DNA of 24,866 bases from JBEBGV01 sp040081265 (lineage in GTDB: Bacteria; Acidobacteriota; Vicinamibacteria; Vicinamibacterales; UBA2999), in the NCBI GenBank assembly GCA_040081265.1, contig JBEBGV010000066.1:1-24866 (forward strand), given 5' to 3'. Made by a program: the position numbers and the translations under genes. The notes beneath the pieces were generated by a model. It saw only the letters and a list, made by a program, of their open reading frames with translations. It was not told the DNA's origin and searched no databases. Shown here one piece after another: positions 1-5,824 of the stretch; positions within the stretch are counted from its first letter, which is position 1, and each line of letters opens with the position of its first letter.

Positions 1-45
1 CGTCTCCAGCCAGGGCATCGACTGTCCTCCAGCCCCAGCGTAAAG

Positions 46-98
46 GTGTTACCCATGTACCCAGTGAGATGTGTTACCTATGTACCCGGTTTGTACCC
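46..98. repeat. Short direct repeats, possible IS-end remnant
   Basis: A 17-bp unit reading gtgttaccYatgtaccc occurs at 46-62 and again at 71-87 with one mismatch, a period of 25 bp. A partial copy (tgtaccc) follows at 92-98. Short repeats of this kind are typical of the multi-repeat termini of DDE-type insertion sequences such as the IS21 or IS481/IS3 groups, so this may be an end of an element lying to the left. No transposase is present in the window to confirm it. Bases 99-181 hold no gene that I can see. Confidence 0.4.
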
Positions 99-181
99 AG
101 AAGTCAGCTAACCTCCAGGTGGAGCCGACGCCCTTGGCCCGCTCGCGCGGACCTGCGGGCGCGGCTCATCTGGGCCGTTGA

Positions 182-193
182 TATGACTTCGGC
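182..193 (+). repeat. Subterminal inverted repeat of the IS1111-type element (tnp-distal end)
   Basis: The sequence tatgacttcggc is the exact reverse complement of 1673-1684. It marks the end downstream of the transposase. Confidence 0.75.
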
Positions 194-460
194 TTGTCAA
201 GTGTGCGCACGGGTAGTACGCGGGGCGTGAGGCTCCGTTGGTGTAGCGCACGAACCCGGGACGGGGGAGCGGCGGGACCAGTAACACCGACGGTTGATCC
301 TGCTGATATCCGTGGGTTGGGTTCCACCGTACTGTGATCCGTCGAGCGCCTGCCTCGCTCTAGGCACGAGGGTCAACGACACAGCCGTCGCCTCTTAACG
401 TTGTCGAGGGTTGCGCACCTACCGGGGCCCACGCCGCTCCCCCGTCCCGGGGGACGTACT
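194..460 (-). ncRNA. Candidate bridge/seek guide RNA of the IS1111-type element
   Basis: This non-coding stretch follows the expected (unshifted) transposase stop at 461-463. IS1111-group elements are known to encode their target-specifying guide RNA here. Seen directly: a perfect 20-bp inverted repeat, 432-451 against 255-274, starts about 10 nt past that stop and closes a loop of 157 nt, giving a folded core of about 197 nt. Smaller stems lie inside, for example cgacgg at 288-293 with ccgtcg at 339-344. The size and position fit a guide RNA, but the guide loops and the exact RNA ends were not determined. The frameshifted transposase frame reads partly across this region. Confidence 0.45.
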
Positions 461-1574
461 CTACGCCGACAGCGGCACCGCCTTCGCGAGCGCCCACATA
501 AAGGTGATCAGTTCCCGCGCAATGGCGGTGACGGCGACGTTCGGATGTTTTGCCGCGCGCCACCAGCCGCCGGAAGCGCTTACAGATCCGCACCTGTGCC
601 TTCCACCCGATGTCCTGGAGCGGTTTGGCGAGCCCCTCGATGCGCTGCTGGATATGGGCCGGTACCTTCGCGGGATAGCGGTATGCCCACGCAGCTTCGA
701 TGAGGGCGCGGCGCGCGCGCCCATTGCCGGCCTTCGTGATTCCCCCCTGGCGGCGCGAGGATCCGCTCGAGTACTCCGAGGGAATGAGGCCGACGTACGC
801 GGCGCGTTGTCGTGGATTGTCGAAGCGCGTCAGGTCGCCCAGTTCGGCCACGACGGTGATCGCCACCAGCCACTGCACGCCGCGCAAGGCCTGCAGCGCG
901 TCGACGACGGGCGCGAGTCGCCAGCGCGGAGCCAGGTCGCGGAGTTCGGCTTCGATGCGCTGCAGTCGCTCCACTTGTTCGTCGACGGCGCGCAGCCCTT
1001 CCTGAAAGACGATCTGCTGCGCCGGGGTGGGACAGACGACCTTGGCCAGGTAGCGTTTATGCGCGGCATTCCAATCGGCGCGTCCGACGTAGTGCAGCCC
1101 CTGGCGGAGCAGGAAGGCCTTCAGGCGCAGCTTTGCATCCTTCAACGTGACCCGCGCCGCATCGCGCGCCCGACACAGATCCCGAATCGCTTCATCGTCC
1201 ACCGACGGCACGTAGACGGCGGTGAGGTCACCGGACCGTAGCAACCGGGCGAGCGTCACGGCATCGCGCCGATCGGTCTTGACCTTGTCCCCAGGCTTCT
1301 TCGGGATCAGCGACGGCGCGATGGCCTGACACGGGAACCCTTTGGCGGTGAGATACCGGTGCAACCCGTAGCCGCACGGCCCCGCCTCGTAGGCGAACGT
1401 CAGCGTCGACGTCTTGCCCTGCAGGCGCCGGAGCAACTGATCGAGGTCCGCCTGGCGAGTGCCAATGGCCCCGACGAACACTGGTGGGTCGGGGCGCCCA
1501 CCGGTCGCATGCGCGACCGCAATCGAATCCTTGTGGACGTCCAGACCGATGAAGAGGGGTGTAGACTTCGCCAT
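360..1574 (-). CDS. IS110-family transposase (DEDD type), C-terminus frameshifted
   Basis: This is the transposase of the IS1111-type element. The N-terminal RuvC-like DEDD domain is clear: GLDVHKDS near residue 10, an acidic residue in AYEAGPCGYG, and the KTDRRDA motif near 100. The C-terminal transposase_20 domain carries LRGVQWLVAITVVAELGDL, AAYVGLIPSE and the serine-rich stretch before GGITKAGNGRARR, the region that supplies the catalytic serine in this family. The start at 1574 follows a GGAGG ribosome site. Reading runs 404 aa to 360, but after VARGK (near base 550) it becomes Arg/Gly-rich nonsense. Dropping one T from the four-T run at 548-551 restores a normal family ending (KHPNVAVTAIARELITF) and a stop at 461-463, for a product of about 370 aa. 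The gene is therefore probably disabled, or the run is a sequencing error. Confidence 0.88.
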   Translation of the reverse strand: MAKSTPLFIGLDVHKDSIAVAHATGGRPDPPVFVGAIGTRQADLDQLLRRLQGKTSTLTFAYEAGPCGYGLHRYLTAKGFPCQAIAPSLIPKKPGDKVKTDRRDAVTLARLLRSGDLTAVYVPSVDDEAIRDLCRARDAARVTLKDAKLRLKAFLLRQGLHYVGRADWNAAHKRYLAKVVCPTPAQQIVFQEGLRAVDEQVERLQRIEAELRDLAPRWRLAPVVDALQALRGVQWLVAITVVAELGDLTRFDNPRQRAAYVGLIPSEYSSGSSRRQGGITKAGNGRARRALIEAAWAYRYPAKVPAHIQQRIEGLAKPLQDIGWKAQVRICKRFRRLVARGKTSERRRHRHCAGTDHLYVGAREGGAAVGVEYVPRDGGAAWAPVGAQPSTTLRGDGCVVDPRA

Positions 1575-1575
1575 G

Positions 1576-1661
1576 GCTGACCTCCGGAGAACAGCGCTGC
1601 GAACCGGGCAGCGGTGCGGCTCTGGCCGAGAGGCTAACCCGCGATCACGCCGGAGGTCAGC
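1576..1661. repeat. Inverted repeat in the transposase leader
   Basis: The 12-bp arm gctgacctccgg at 1576-1587 is the reverse complement of 1650-1661. A second, offset pair of 8 bp lies at 1627-1634 and 1660-1667. The first arm contains the transposase ribosome-binding site (minus strand ggaggtcagcc before ATG). A folded leader could therefore hide the start site and limit transposase synthesis. That role is inferred. Confidence 0.45.
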
Positions 1662-1672
1662 CTCTCGCTCTC

Positions 1673-1684
1673 GCCGAAGTCATA
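1673..1684 (-). repeat. Subterminal inverted repeat of the IS1111-type element (tnp-proximal end)
   Basis: The sequence gccgaagtcata is the exact reverse complement of 182-193. It lies about 100 bp upstream of the transposase start, and the toxin-antitoxin promoter begins about 38 bp beyond it. Confidence 0.75.
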
Positions 1685-1721
1685 CTGTCTAGCCTGCTGA
1701 ACGAGGGCTCGACTGAAGAAC

Positions 1722-1750
1722 TTGGCCGGCTGAAGTGCCGGTCGTATACT
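1722..1750 (+). promoter_or_regulatory. Predicted sigma70-type promoter of the toxin-antitoxin pair
   Basis: A TTGGCC box at 1722-1727 and a TATACT box at 1745-1750 are separated by 17 bp, 30 bp upstream of the antitoxin start. Between them lies a short inverted repeat (ccggc 1726-1730, gccgg 1737-1741) that could be an operator for autoregulation by the antitoxin, as is usual for type II modules. The promoter lies just outside the insertion sequence. Confidence 0.45.
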
Positions 1751-1780
1751 CGAACGCATCCTTGGATTGTTGACGCTGCT

Positions 1781-1978
1781 GTGACCACCAAAGACACTGT
1801 GCGCGCGCTCCTCGAGCGACTGCCCAACGACTGCAGTCTGGATGATGTCCTGTACCACCTCTACGTCCTGCAGGCAGTCGACCGCGGGCTCGCCGACGGC
1901 GATGCCGGTCGGGTCATTCCTCACGAGCAAGTCGCGGCCGAGCTCCGTCGCAAATGGTTGCTCGGGTCCGCGACGTAA
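1781..1978 (+). CDS. Type II antitoxin (partner of a ParE/RelE-like toxin)
   Basis: A 65-aa protein starting at GTG. It fits the widespread small antitoxin type with an N-terminal helix followed by a LERLPNDCSLDDVLYHLYV core, a GLADGDAGRVIPHEQV segment and a basic tail. The pattern RLPxDxSxxDvxYxLYV...GxaDxxAGRvxPHEeV is typical of antitoxins next to ParE/RelE toxins. The role would be to bind and neutralise the downstream toxin and repress the operon. It overlaps the toxin frame by 25 bp, the usual translational coupling in such pairs. The assignment rests on family pattern and context, with no structural domain call made. Confidence 0.7.
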   Translation: MTTKDTVRALLERLPNDCSLDDVLYHLYVLQAVDRGLADGDAGRVIPHEQVAAELRRKWLLGSAT

Positions 1979-2274
1979 TTTGGGCTGAGTCAGCCCGAAA
2001 CGCCCTTGATGCGGTCGTCGGATACATCGCACAAGACTCACGACAGGCTGCCGTGCAGGTGCTCGACGATGCGCTGGACGCCGGCGCCAGCTTGGCGTCG
2101 TTTGCGGAGCGCGGGCGGGTTGTTCCAGAGTTGAACGACTCAGCAATTCGAGAGGTATTCGTCCACAAGTATTGATTGCAGTACCGGGTCAGTGACGGAC
2201 ACGTGCTGGTGGTCGCGTTTCTTCATGGCGCACGCGATTTCGCCACGTGGCAGCAGAGCCAGAAGAAGGAGTAA
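1954..2274 (+). pseudogene. ParE/RelE-type toxin with in-frame stop
   Basis: The frame opens MVARVRDVIWAESARNALDA and reads as a ParE/RelE toxin: an N-terminal helical hairpin, then PELNDSAIREVFVHKY. At 2173-2175 a TGA stop ends the frame after 73 aa. Reading past it gives LQYRVSDGHVLVVAFLHGARDF and a natural stop at 2272-2274, which is exactly the missing C-terminal strand pair of the family (normally HKYRLIYRV...). The stop sits where an arginine is expected, so one CGA-to-TGA change explains it. The toxin is therefore probably inactive unless the stop is read through. An intact product would be 105-106 aa. Confidence 0.75.
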
Positions 2275-2280
2275 CCCTCG

Positions 2281-2445
2281 ATGCACCACAAACGGGGTAG
2301 GTCTCGTAATCGGCGAGCCGGCTGCAAGTTATGCAAGCCATGGAAGGTGAACGGCTTCCGTACGGAGCGAATCGATGGTGAAAAGTTCAGTGACCATCGA
2401 CGAGGCGTGGCCGCGCAACACAATCTCCGAGACGGCGATCGTTGA
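2281..2445 (+). CDS. Small basic CxxC protein
   Basis: A 54-aa reading frame starts at ATG, six bases after the toxin's natural stop. It opens MHHKRGRSRNRRAGCKLCKP and continues WKVNGFRT. It is strongly basic, with one CxxC pair (CKLC, residues 15-18). This matches a recurring family of very small proteins of the form KRGRxKNxRxGCxxCKPxKxNG that I recall from many genomes but that has no known function. A GGAG lies 8-11 bases before the ATG (2269-2272). Co-transcription with the toxin-antitoxin pair is likely from the spacing. The CxxC pair could bind a metal, possibly as a dimer; that is speculative. Confidence 0.65.
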   Translation: MHHKRGRSRNRRAGCKLCKPWKVNGFRTERIDGEKFSDHRRGVAAQHNLRDGDR

Positions 2446-2568
2446 ACGTTCAAGACCAATGGGTAGCGACGCAGGCTAACAGCGCATGCACCAGACGGCG
2501 CGCTATGTCAAAGTCCCGTGCGCCGCTGGTGATGCGCAAGCTTAGCCAGGCGTGAGAGTGGACGCGGA

Positions 2569-3036
2569 ATGACCACCATCGTTGTTGAAACACGTATCGC
2601 TGCTGCGATCGACGTCTGTTTCGATCTCGCGCGTGACGTGGAAGCGCACCTCAAGACGTCTTCGTCGACGGGCGAGCGAGCCGTCGCGGGTAAGACCTCA
2701 GGTCTCCTCGATCTGAACGACGTCGTCACCTTTGAGGCCGTGCACTTCGGCATCCGCCAGCGGCTGACCTCGAGAATCGTCGAGTTCGATCGTCCGAAGC
2801 GCTTTGTCGACGAGATGGTGCAGGGCGCGTTCACGAGTCTTCGACACGTGCACGAGTTTGTCGTCGACGGAGACGCCGTCTTGATGCGCGACATCCTGAC
2901 CTGGCGATCGCCGCTTGGTGTCCTGGGCACCATTGCTGATTGGTTATTTGTCGAAGCGCACATGCGGAGTTTCATGGTTCAGAAGCAATCGGCGCTGAAG
3001 GCGTATGTCGAGGGTCTATCGAACGGCGCTGGCTGA
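2569..3036 (+). CDS. SRPBCC-family (START/Bet v1-like) protein
   Basis: A 155-aa protein with the SRPBCC pattern: an opening strand and helix (IVVETRIAAAIDVCFDLARD), a central sheet (LDLNDVVTFEAVHFGIRQRL), then FDRPKRFVDEMVQGAF, HVHEFVVDGDAVLMRDI and a long C-terminal helix from about residue 122. Such proteins form a deep cleft that holds hydrophobic ligands; the ligand here is unknown. No signal peptide is seen, so it is likely cytosolic. The C-terminal helix resembles the cyclase/dehydrase-like members often named only as SRPBCC or cell-division inhibitor-like proteins. No specific role can be given from context. Confidence 0.8.
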   Translation: MTTIVVETRIAAAIDVCFDLARDVEAHLKTSSSTGERAVAGKTSGLLDLNDVVTFEAVHFGIRQRLTSRIVEFDRPKRFVDEMVQGAFTSLRHVHEFVVDGDAVLMRDILTWRSPLGVLGTIADWLFVEAHMRSFMVQKQSALKAYVEGLSNGAG

Positions 3037-3051
3037 CCGGGCGTTGCAGCT

Positions 3052-3086
3052 GACGATTCCCGCGCGCGCGCGGGTGTAGGATCGTC
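3052..3086. other. GC-alternating palindrome with outer stem
   Basis: A perfect 16-nt palindrome cccgcgcgcgcgcggg lies at 3059-3074. An outer six-base stem (gacgat 3052-3057, atcgtc 3081-3086) flanks it. It sits 16 bases past the SRPBCC stop. There is no T-run, so it is not a standard intrinsic terminator. The alternating GC core is of a type able to adopt Z-DNA. The right flank also contains a TAGGAT (3077-3082), a possible -10 for the next gene. Confidence 0.5.
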
Positions 3087-3149
3087 ACGCAATGCGGCGG
3101 CACGCTCGCCGCTGGACGCCGATACGTCAGACGCATGTGGAGTGTCCGC

Positions 3150-3530
3150 ATGAATTTCGGAAAGACAACGCCGATTCTTCGGATCTTCGACGAGCAGAAA
3201 GCCAGGGAGTTCTACGTGGACTTTCTCGGGTTCAAGATCGACTGGGAACACCGTGTCGAGCCCGGCCTCCCCTTGTATATGCAGGTCTCGAAGGGTGGGT
3301 GTGTTCTGCACCTGTCCGAACACCACGGGGACTGTAGCCCTGGCGCAGCGATGCGGATCGAGACTGACAGCCTTGAGGCGTTCCAGGCTGAACTCGGATC
3401 AAGGCACTACAAGTACGCGCGGCCGGGCATCGAGGACATGCCATGGGGCACGAAAGAGATGTCCGTCAGGGATCCGTTCGGGAACAAGCTGACCTTCACG
3501 GCCGGGATCAGCGCCCTGACTGGGCGTTGA
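3150..3530 (+). CDS. Glyoxalase-superfamily (VOC, bleomycin-resistance-like) protein
   Basis: A 126-aa single-module VOC protein opening TPILRIFDEQKAREFYVDF with LGFKIDWEHR, then a second half with GGCVLHLSEHHGD and the C-terminal MSVRDPFGNKLTF signature. It resembles the bleomycin-binding branch (BRP/ShBle fold), which binds flat drugs as a dimer, but most chromosomal members have no proven substrate. ATG at 3150 is chosen because GGAG lies at 3139-3142, 7 bases upstream; an upstream in-frame ATG at 3135 would add MWSVR. It is a stand-alone gene, so resistance to any drug cannot be claimed. Confidence 0.82.
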   Translation: MNFGKTTPILRIFDEQKAREFYVDFLGFKIDWEHRVEPGLPLYMQVSKGGCVLHLSEHHGDCSPGAAMRIETDSLEAFQAELGSRHYKYARPGIEDMPWGTKEMSVRDPFGNKLTFTAGISALTGR

Positions 3531-3577
3531 GGCGACGTGAGTCGATGCCCGAGCGCGCCCGTGAAGGACCCATCGCG

Positions 3578-4399
3578 ATGGAAAAGCGACCGCTCGTAGT
3601 AGAGGCGCATCCACCGCGTGAGATTGCTCGCATGGTCGAGCGCCTCGGCGTCGCGAAGGCACAGACTGACACCGTCACGCTGGTCGTGCTGGCCGTGCTC
3701 GCCGGCGCGTTCATTTCGCTTGGTGCCATCGTCTTCACCGTGGTGGTGACCGACGCCCGTCTTGGCTTCGGCGTCACCCGTGTGCTCGGCGGCGTGGGTT
3801 TCTGTCTCGGACTCGTGCTTGTCGTCGTCGCTGGCGCCGAGCTCTTCACGGGCAATAACCTCGTGGCAATGGCCTGGGCGAGCCGTCTGATCAGCACTCG
3901 AGACCTGATCCGGAACTGGCTCCTGGTATACCTGGGCAATGTGATCGGTTGCCTCGCCACCGTTCTGTTCGTCGTGTGGGCCGACATCGCCAGTCTCGAC
4001 GGCGGAGCGGTTGGCGAAACGGCGCTCCAGATCGCGGTTGGGAAGACCGGTCTTTCGCTTGGTGAAGCCTTTGCGCGTGGAGTGCTGTGCAACGCCCTCG
4101 TGTGTCTTGCCGTGTGGCTCGCCATGGGCGGGCGCAGCGTCTCTGACAAGATCCTGGCCATCCTGTTCCCGATCACCGCCTTCGTGGTCATCGGACTCGA
4201 GCACTCAATCGCCAACTGGTTCTTCCTGCCCTTTGGCCTGGCGCTGGATAAGGCGGGCGCGATGTCGATCATGGAGGTCGCTCGAAACATCGCCGTCGTG
4301 AGCGCAGGCAACATCGTCGGCGGAACGCTGCTGGTTGGCGGCGTGTACTGGCTCGCCTACTTGCGAGGCGAGCCAAAGCGGGACGGTCGGTCTTCATGA
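3578..4399 (+). CDS. Formate/nitrite transporter (FNT) family channel
   Basis: A 273-aa inner-membrane protein with about six hydrophobic segments. It has the family marks: an N-terminal amphipathic PPREIARMVERLG helix, AGAELFTGNN at 85-94 and EHSIANWFFLPFGL at 208-221. Thr91 and His209 fall at the same residue numbers as the gating Thr and central His of E. coli FocA. FNT proteins are pentameric channels for formate, nitrite, hydrosulfide or other small monovalent anions; the substrate cannot be read from sequence. The usual second-half RGVLCNALVCLAVW motif is present. Start 3578 is preferred (GAAGGA at 3563-3568); 3545 and 3443 are in-frame alternatives without good sites. The next frame begins on its stop (ATGA at 4396). 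Confidence 0.88.
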   Translation: MEKRPLVVEAHPPREIARMVERLGVAKAQTDTVTLVVLAVLAGAFISLGAIVFTVVVTDARLGFGVTRVLGGVGFCLGLVLVVVAGAELFTGNNLVAMAWASRLISTRDLIRNWLLVYLGNVIGCLATVLFVVWADIASLDGGAVGETALQIAVGKTGLSLGEAFARGVLCNALVCLAVWLAMGGRSVSDKILAILFPITAFVVIGLEHSIANWFFLPFGLALDKAGAMSIMEVARNIAVVSAGNIVGGTLLVGGVYWLAYLRGEPKRDGRSS

Positions 4400-4478
4400 G
4401 TCGTGACTCCGCAACCGGTCAGGCAGGGTTGGCCGCGGCGACCGTCGGCGTCCTGGAGCACATGTCGCCGATTCCGTC

Positions 4479-4754
4479 ATGTATCGCCAGGCCCTCGCCA
4501 CCGCCTCCGAGGCGCGTGGCTGGTCAATATATTGGTACGACCGTGACCTCGTGTTTCGCGACGTAGCAGCGATGCTCGGCTGCGACGACGTCAACGCCAT
4601 CCTGTCCGCAAAGGGTCGGTCGCTTGGCGCGCCCTGGCAGGCCAGACAGAAACTTGCCGCAGCGGCGGCGATCGCCGCGTCTGGACAGAGCTCGGGTGGC
4701 ACCAGCATTGCGCCGAGCGGCAACGTCCAGGCGCGACAAGAAGCGCAGAGGTAG
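4479..4754 (+). CDS. Hypothetical protein, possibly with frameshifted N-terminus
   Basis: A 91-aa frame of unrecognised function. The core (MYRQALATASEARGWSIYWY, then DVNAILSAKGRSLGAPWQ, then an alanine-rich helix KLAAAAAIAASG) looks like a real conserved small protein, and the tail after residue 68 is low in complexity. ATG 4479 has no convincing ribosome site. A frame starting at 4396 overlaps the channel gene's stop as ATGA and reads MSRDSATGQAGLAAATVGVL before diverging. Removing one CA from the cacatg at 4459-4464 joins it smoothly as GVLEHVADSVMYRQALA. The true gene may therefore be 4396-4754 with a dinucleotide frameshift. Function unknown. Confidence 0.55.
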   Translation: MYRQALATASEARGWSIYWYDRDLVFRDVAAMLGCDDVNAILSAKGRSLGAPWQARQKLAAAAAIAASGQSSGGTSIAPSGNVQARQEAQR

Positions 4755-4785
4755 GATGAGTACAGCTGATACGACAGGAGTGCAG

Positions 4786-4986
4786 ATGCACAAGAACATG
4801 GGAATGGGCGACCGGGTTATCCGAACCGCTCTCGCCGTGGTGATTATTGCGCTCTACATGGGGGGGCAGATCAGCGGCACAGTGGCTGTCCTGCTGGGCA
4901 TCGTCGCCGCCGCGTTCGTGCTGACGAGTCTCGTGAGCTGGTGCCCGGCCTACGTGCCCTTTGGCTTCTCGACGCGGAAACGTTAG
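4786..4986 (+). CDS. DUF2892 (YgaP-like) small membrane protein
   Basis: A 66-aa protein with the plain DUF2892 layout: a charged start MHKNMGMGDRVIRTALAVV, a GGQISGTVAVLLG middle, two hydrophobic segments and the closing SWCPAYVPFGFSTRKR with one conserved Cys. The family is found as free-standing inner-membrane proteins and as the C-terminal part of rhodanese YgaP; its role is unknown. ATG 4786 is chosen because AGGAG lies at 4776-4780; an upstream ATG at 4756 would add ten residues. It lies 8 bp before the MOSC gene, so the two are likely co-transcribed, which suits a loose link to sulfur transfer (inference). Confidence 0.82.
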   Translation: MHKNMGMGDRVIRTALAVVIIALYMGGQISGTVAVLLGIVAAAFVLTSLVSWCPAYVPFGFSTRKR

Positions 4987-4994
4987 GGCGTTGA

Positions 4995-5738
4995 ATGCGC
5001 GTCGAGATCGGGACGGTAGAGGCCCTCTTTCGGTATCCCGTGAAGTCCATGCGCGGTCACCAGCTCGACGCCGCACACATGGGATGGCACGGGCTCGACG
5101 GCGACAGGCGTCTGGCGTTCCGACGTACGGAGAACCGGAGCGGGTTTCCGTGGCTCTCAGCGAGTGCGGCGCCAGAACTTCTCCTGCTCGCCCCCAGTCG
5201 ACGCGGGGATGAGGCGCACGGAGACCTGCCCACGCACGTGCGCGCGCCGGATGGCCGTGAGCTGGATGTGTTCGGCGAAGACCTGGCGGCTGAAGTCGAA
5301 CGCCTGCAGGGGGCTCCGGTCCAGATGATGCAGTTGAAGCATGGCATCTTCGATGACGCGAGCATCTCGGTGATCGCGTCCTCCACGGTCGATGAGATCA
5401 CACGGCTTGCAGAGGTAGGCCCTGACGTCCGACGATTTCGCCCGAACATCGTCATTGGTCTCCTGCAGCCGGTTCCCTTCCAGGAGGACCAATGGGTGGG
5501 CGGCACGCTGTCCTTCGGCAACGGGAGCGTCGCGCCGGCCATCGCCGTCACCATGCACGACGTCCGTTGTTCGATGGTGAACCTCGACCCAGACTCAGCA
5601 CGTTCTACGCCGGAGGTGCTGAAGGCGGTGGCTCGCGCCAATCAGAACAACGCTGGAGTCTACGGCGCGGTGACTCGCACGGGGCGATTGGAAGTCGGCC
5701 AGGCGGTATTTCTGAGCACCTCAGGCGCTGGGGAGTGA
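4995..5738 (+). CDS. MOSC-domain protein (MOSC N-terminal plus MOSC)
   Basis: A 247-aa protein. The N-terminal beta-barrel domain is shown by VEALFRYPVKSMRG at 8-21 and GLDGDRRLAF at 33-42. The C-terminal MOSC domain has RRFRPNIVIG at 146-155 and the DVRCSMVNLDPDSA segment with Cys192, the position that binds the Mo-cofactor sulfur in this family. Relatives include YiiM/YcbX-type and mARC-type enzymes that reduce N-hydroxylated bases using Mo-cofactor. No fused ferredoxin domain is present, unlike YcbX, so any electron donor must be separate. The start at 4995 lies just past the DUF2892 gene. Confidence 0.87.
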   Translation: MRVEIGTVEALFRYPVKSMRGHQLDAAHMGWHGLDGDRRLAFRRTENRSGFPWLSASAAPELLLLAPSRRGDEAHGDLPTHVRAPDGRELDVFGEDLAAEVERLQGAPVQMMQLKHGIFDDASISVIASSTVDEITRLAEVGPDVRRFRPNIVIGLLQPVPFQEDQWVGGTLSFGNGSVAPAIAVTMHDVRCSMVNLDPDSARSTPEVLKAVARANQNNAGVYGAVTRTGRLEVGQAVFLSTSGAGE

Positions 5739-5742
5739 CACA

Positions 5743-5793
5743 GATCCCGCCAAACGCTTCTATGCCGACGCATTTGGATGGAGCTTCATCGAC
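5743..5793 (+). pseudogene. VOC (glyoxalase) gene scrap
   Basis: Five bases after the MOSC stop, 17 codons read DPAKRFYADAFGWSFID. This is the hallmark first helix of VOC proteins (DPAKAxxFYxxvFGWxF). No start precedes it and no VOC sequence follows, so it looks like the residue of a gene that was otherwise deleted. It is too short to exclude chance fully. Confidence 0.45.
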
Positions 5794-5824
5794 TTAGGTC
5801 TCGCACAGTGTCAGTGGAGGAACA

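Larger units (their letters stand above)
182..1684 (-). mobile_element. IS110-family insertion sequence, IS1111 type
   Basis: The element is bounded by a perfect 12-bp inverted repeat: tatgacttcggc at 182-193 and gccgaagtcata at 1673-1684. It encloses one minus-strand DEDD transposase. The transposase has a short upstream region (about 100 bp) and a long downstream non-coding region (about 270 bp before the 182-193 repeat). Subterminal inverted repeats plus a long non-coding end downstream of the transposase are the marks of the IS1111 subgroup, as opposed to IS110 proper, which lacks such repeats and has the long end upstream. In this subgroup the true tips lie a few bases outside the repeats, so the exact ends and target site are not resolved here. 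Confidence 0.8.

Noticed and set aside
197..382. 61-codon minus-strand frame downstream of the transposase
   Set aside because: It lies across the folded non-coding end of the element, is Arg/Pro-rich and resembles no protein; a chance frame in high-GC DNA.
411..1241. Long plus-strand frame of 276 codons opposite the transposase
   Set aside because: It is the antisense shadow of a certain transposase, has no ribosome site, and its sequence matches no family pattern.
3092..3337. 81-codon frame starting just after a TAGGAT box
   Set aside because: It overlaps the VOC gene in another frame and has no family pattern, while the VOC frame at 3150 has both a ribosome site and a family fit.
3407..4204. 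265-codon minus-strand frame opposite the channel gene
   Set aside because: Charged, repetitive His/Asp/Glu/Gly composition mirrors the hydrophobic codons of the channel on the other strand; a shadow.
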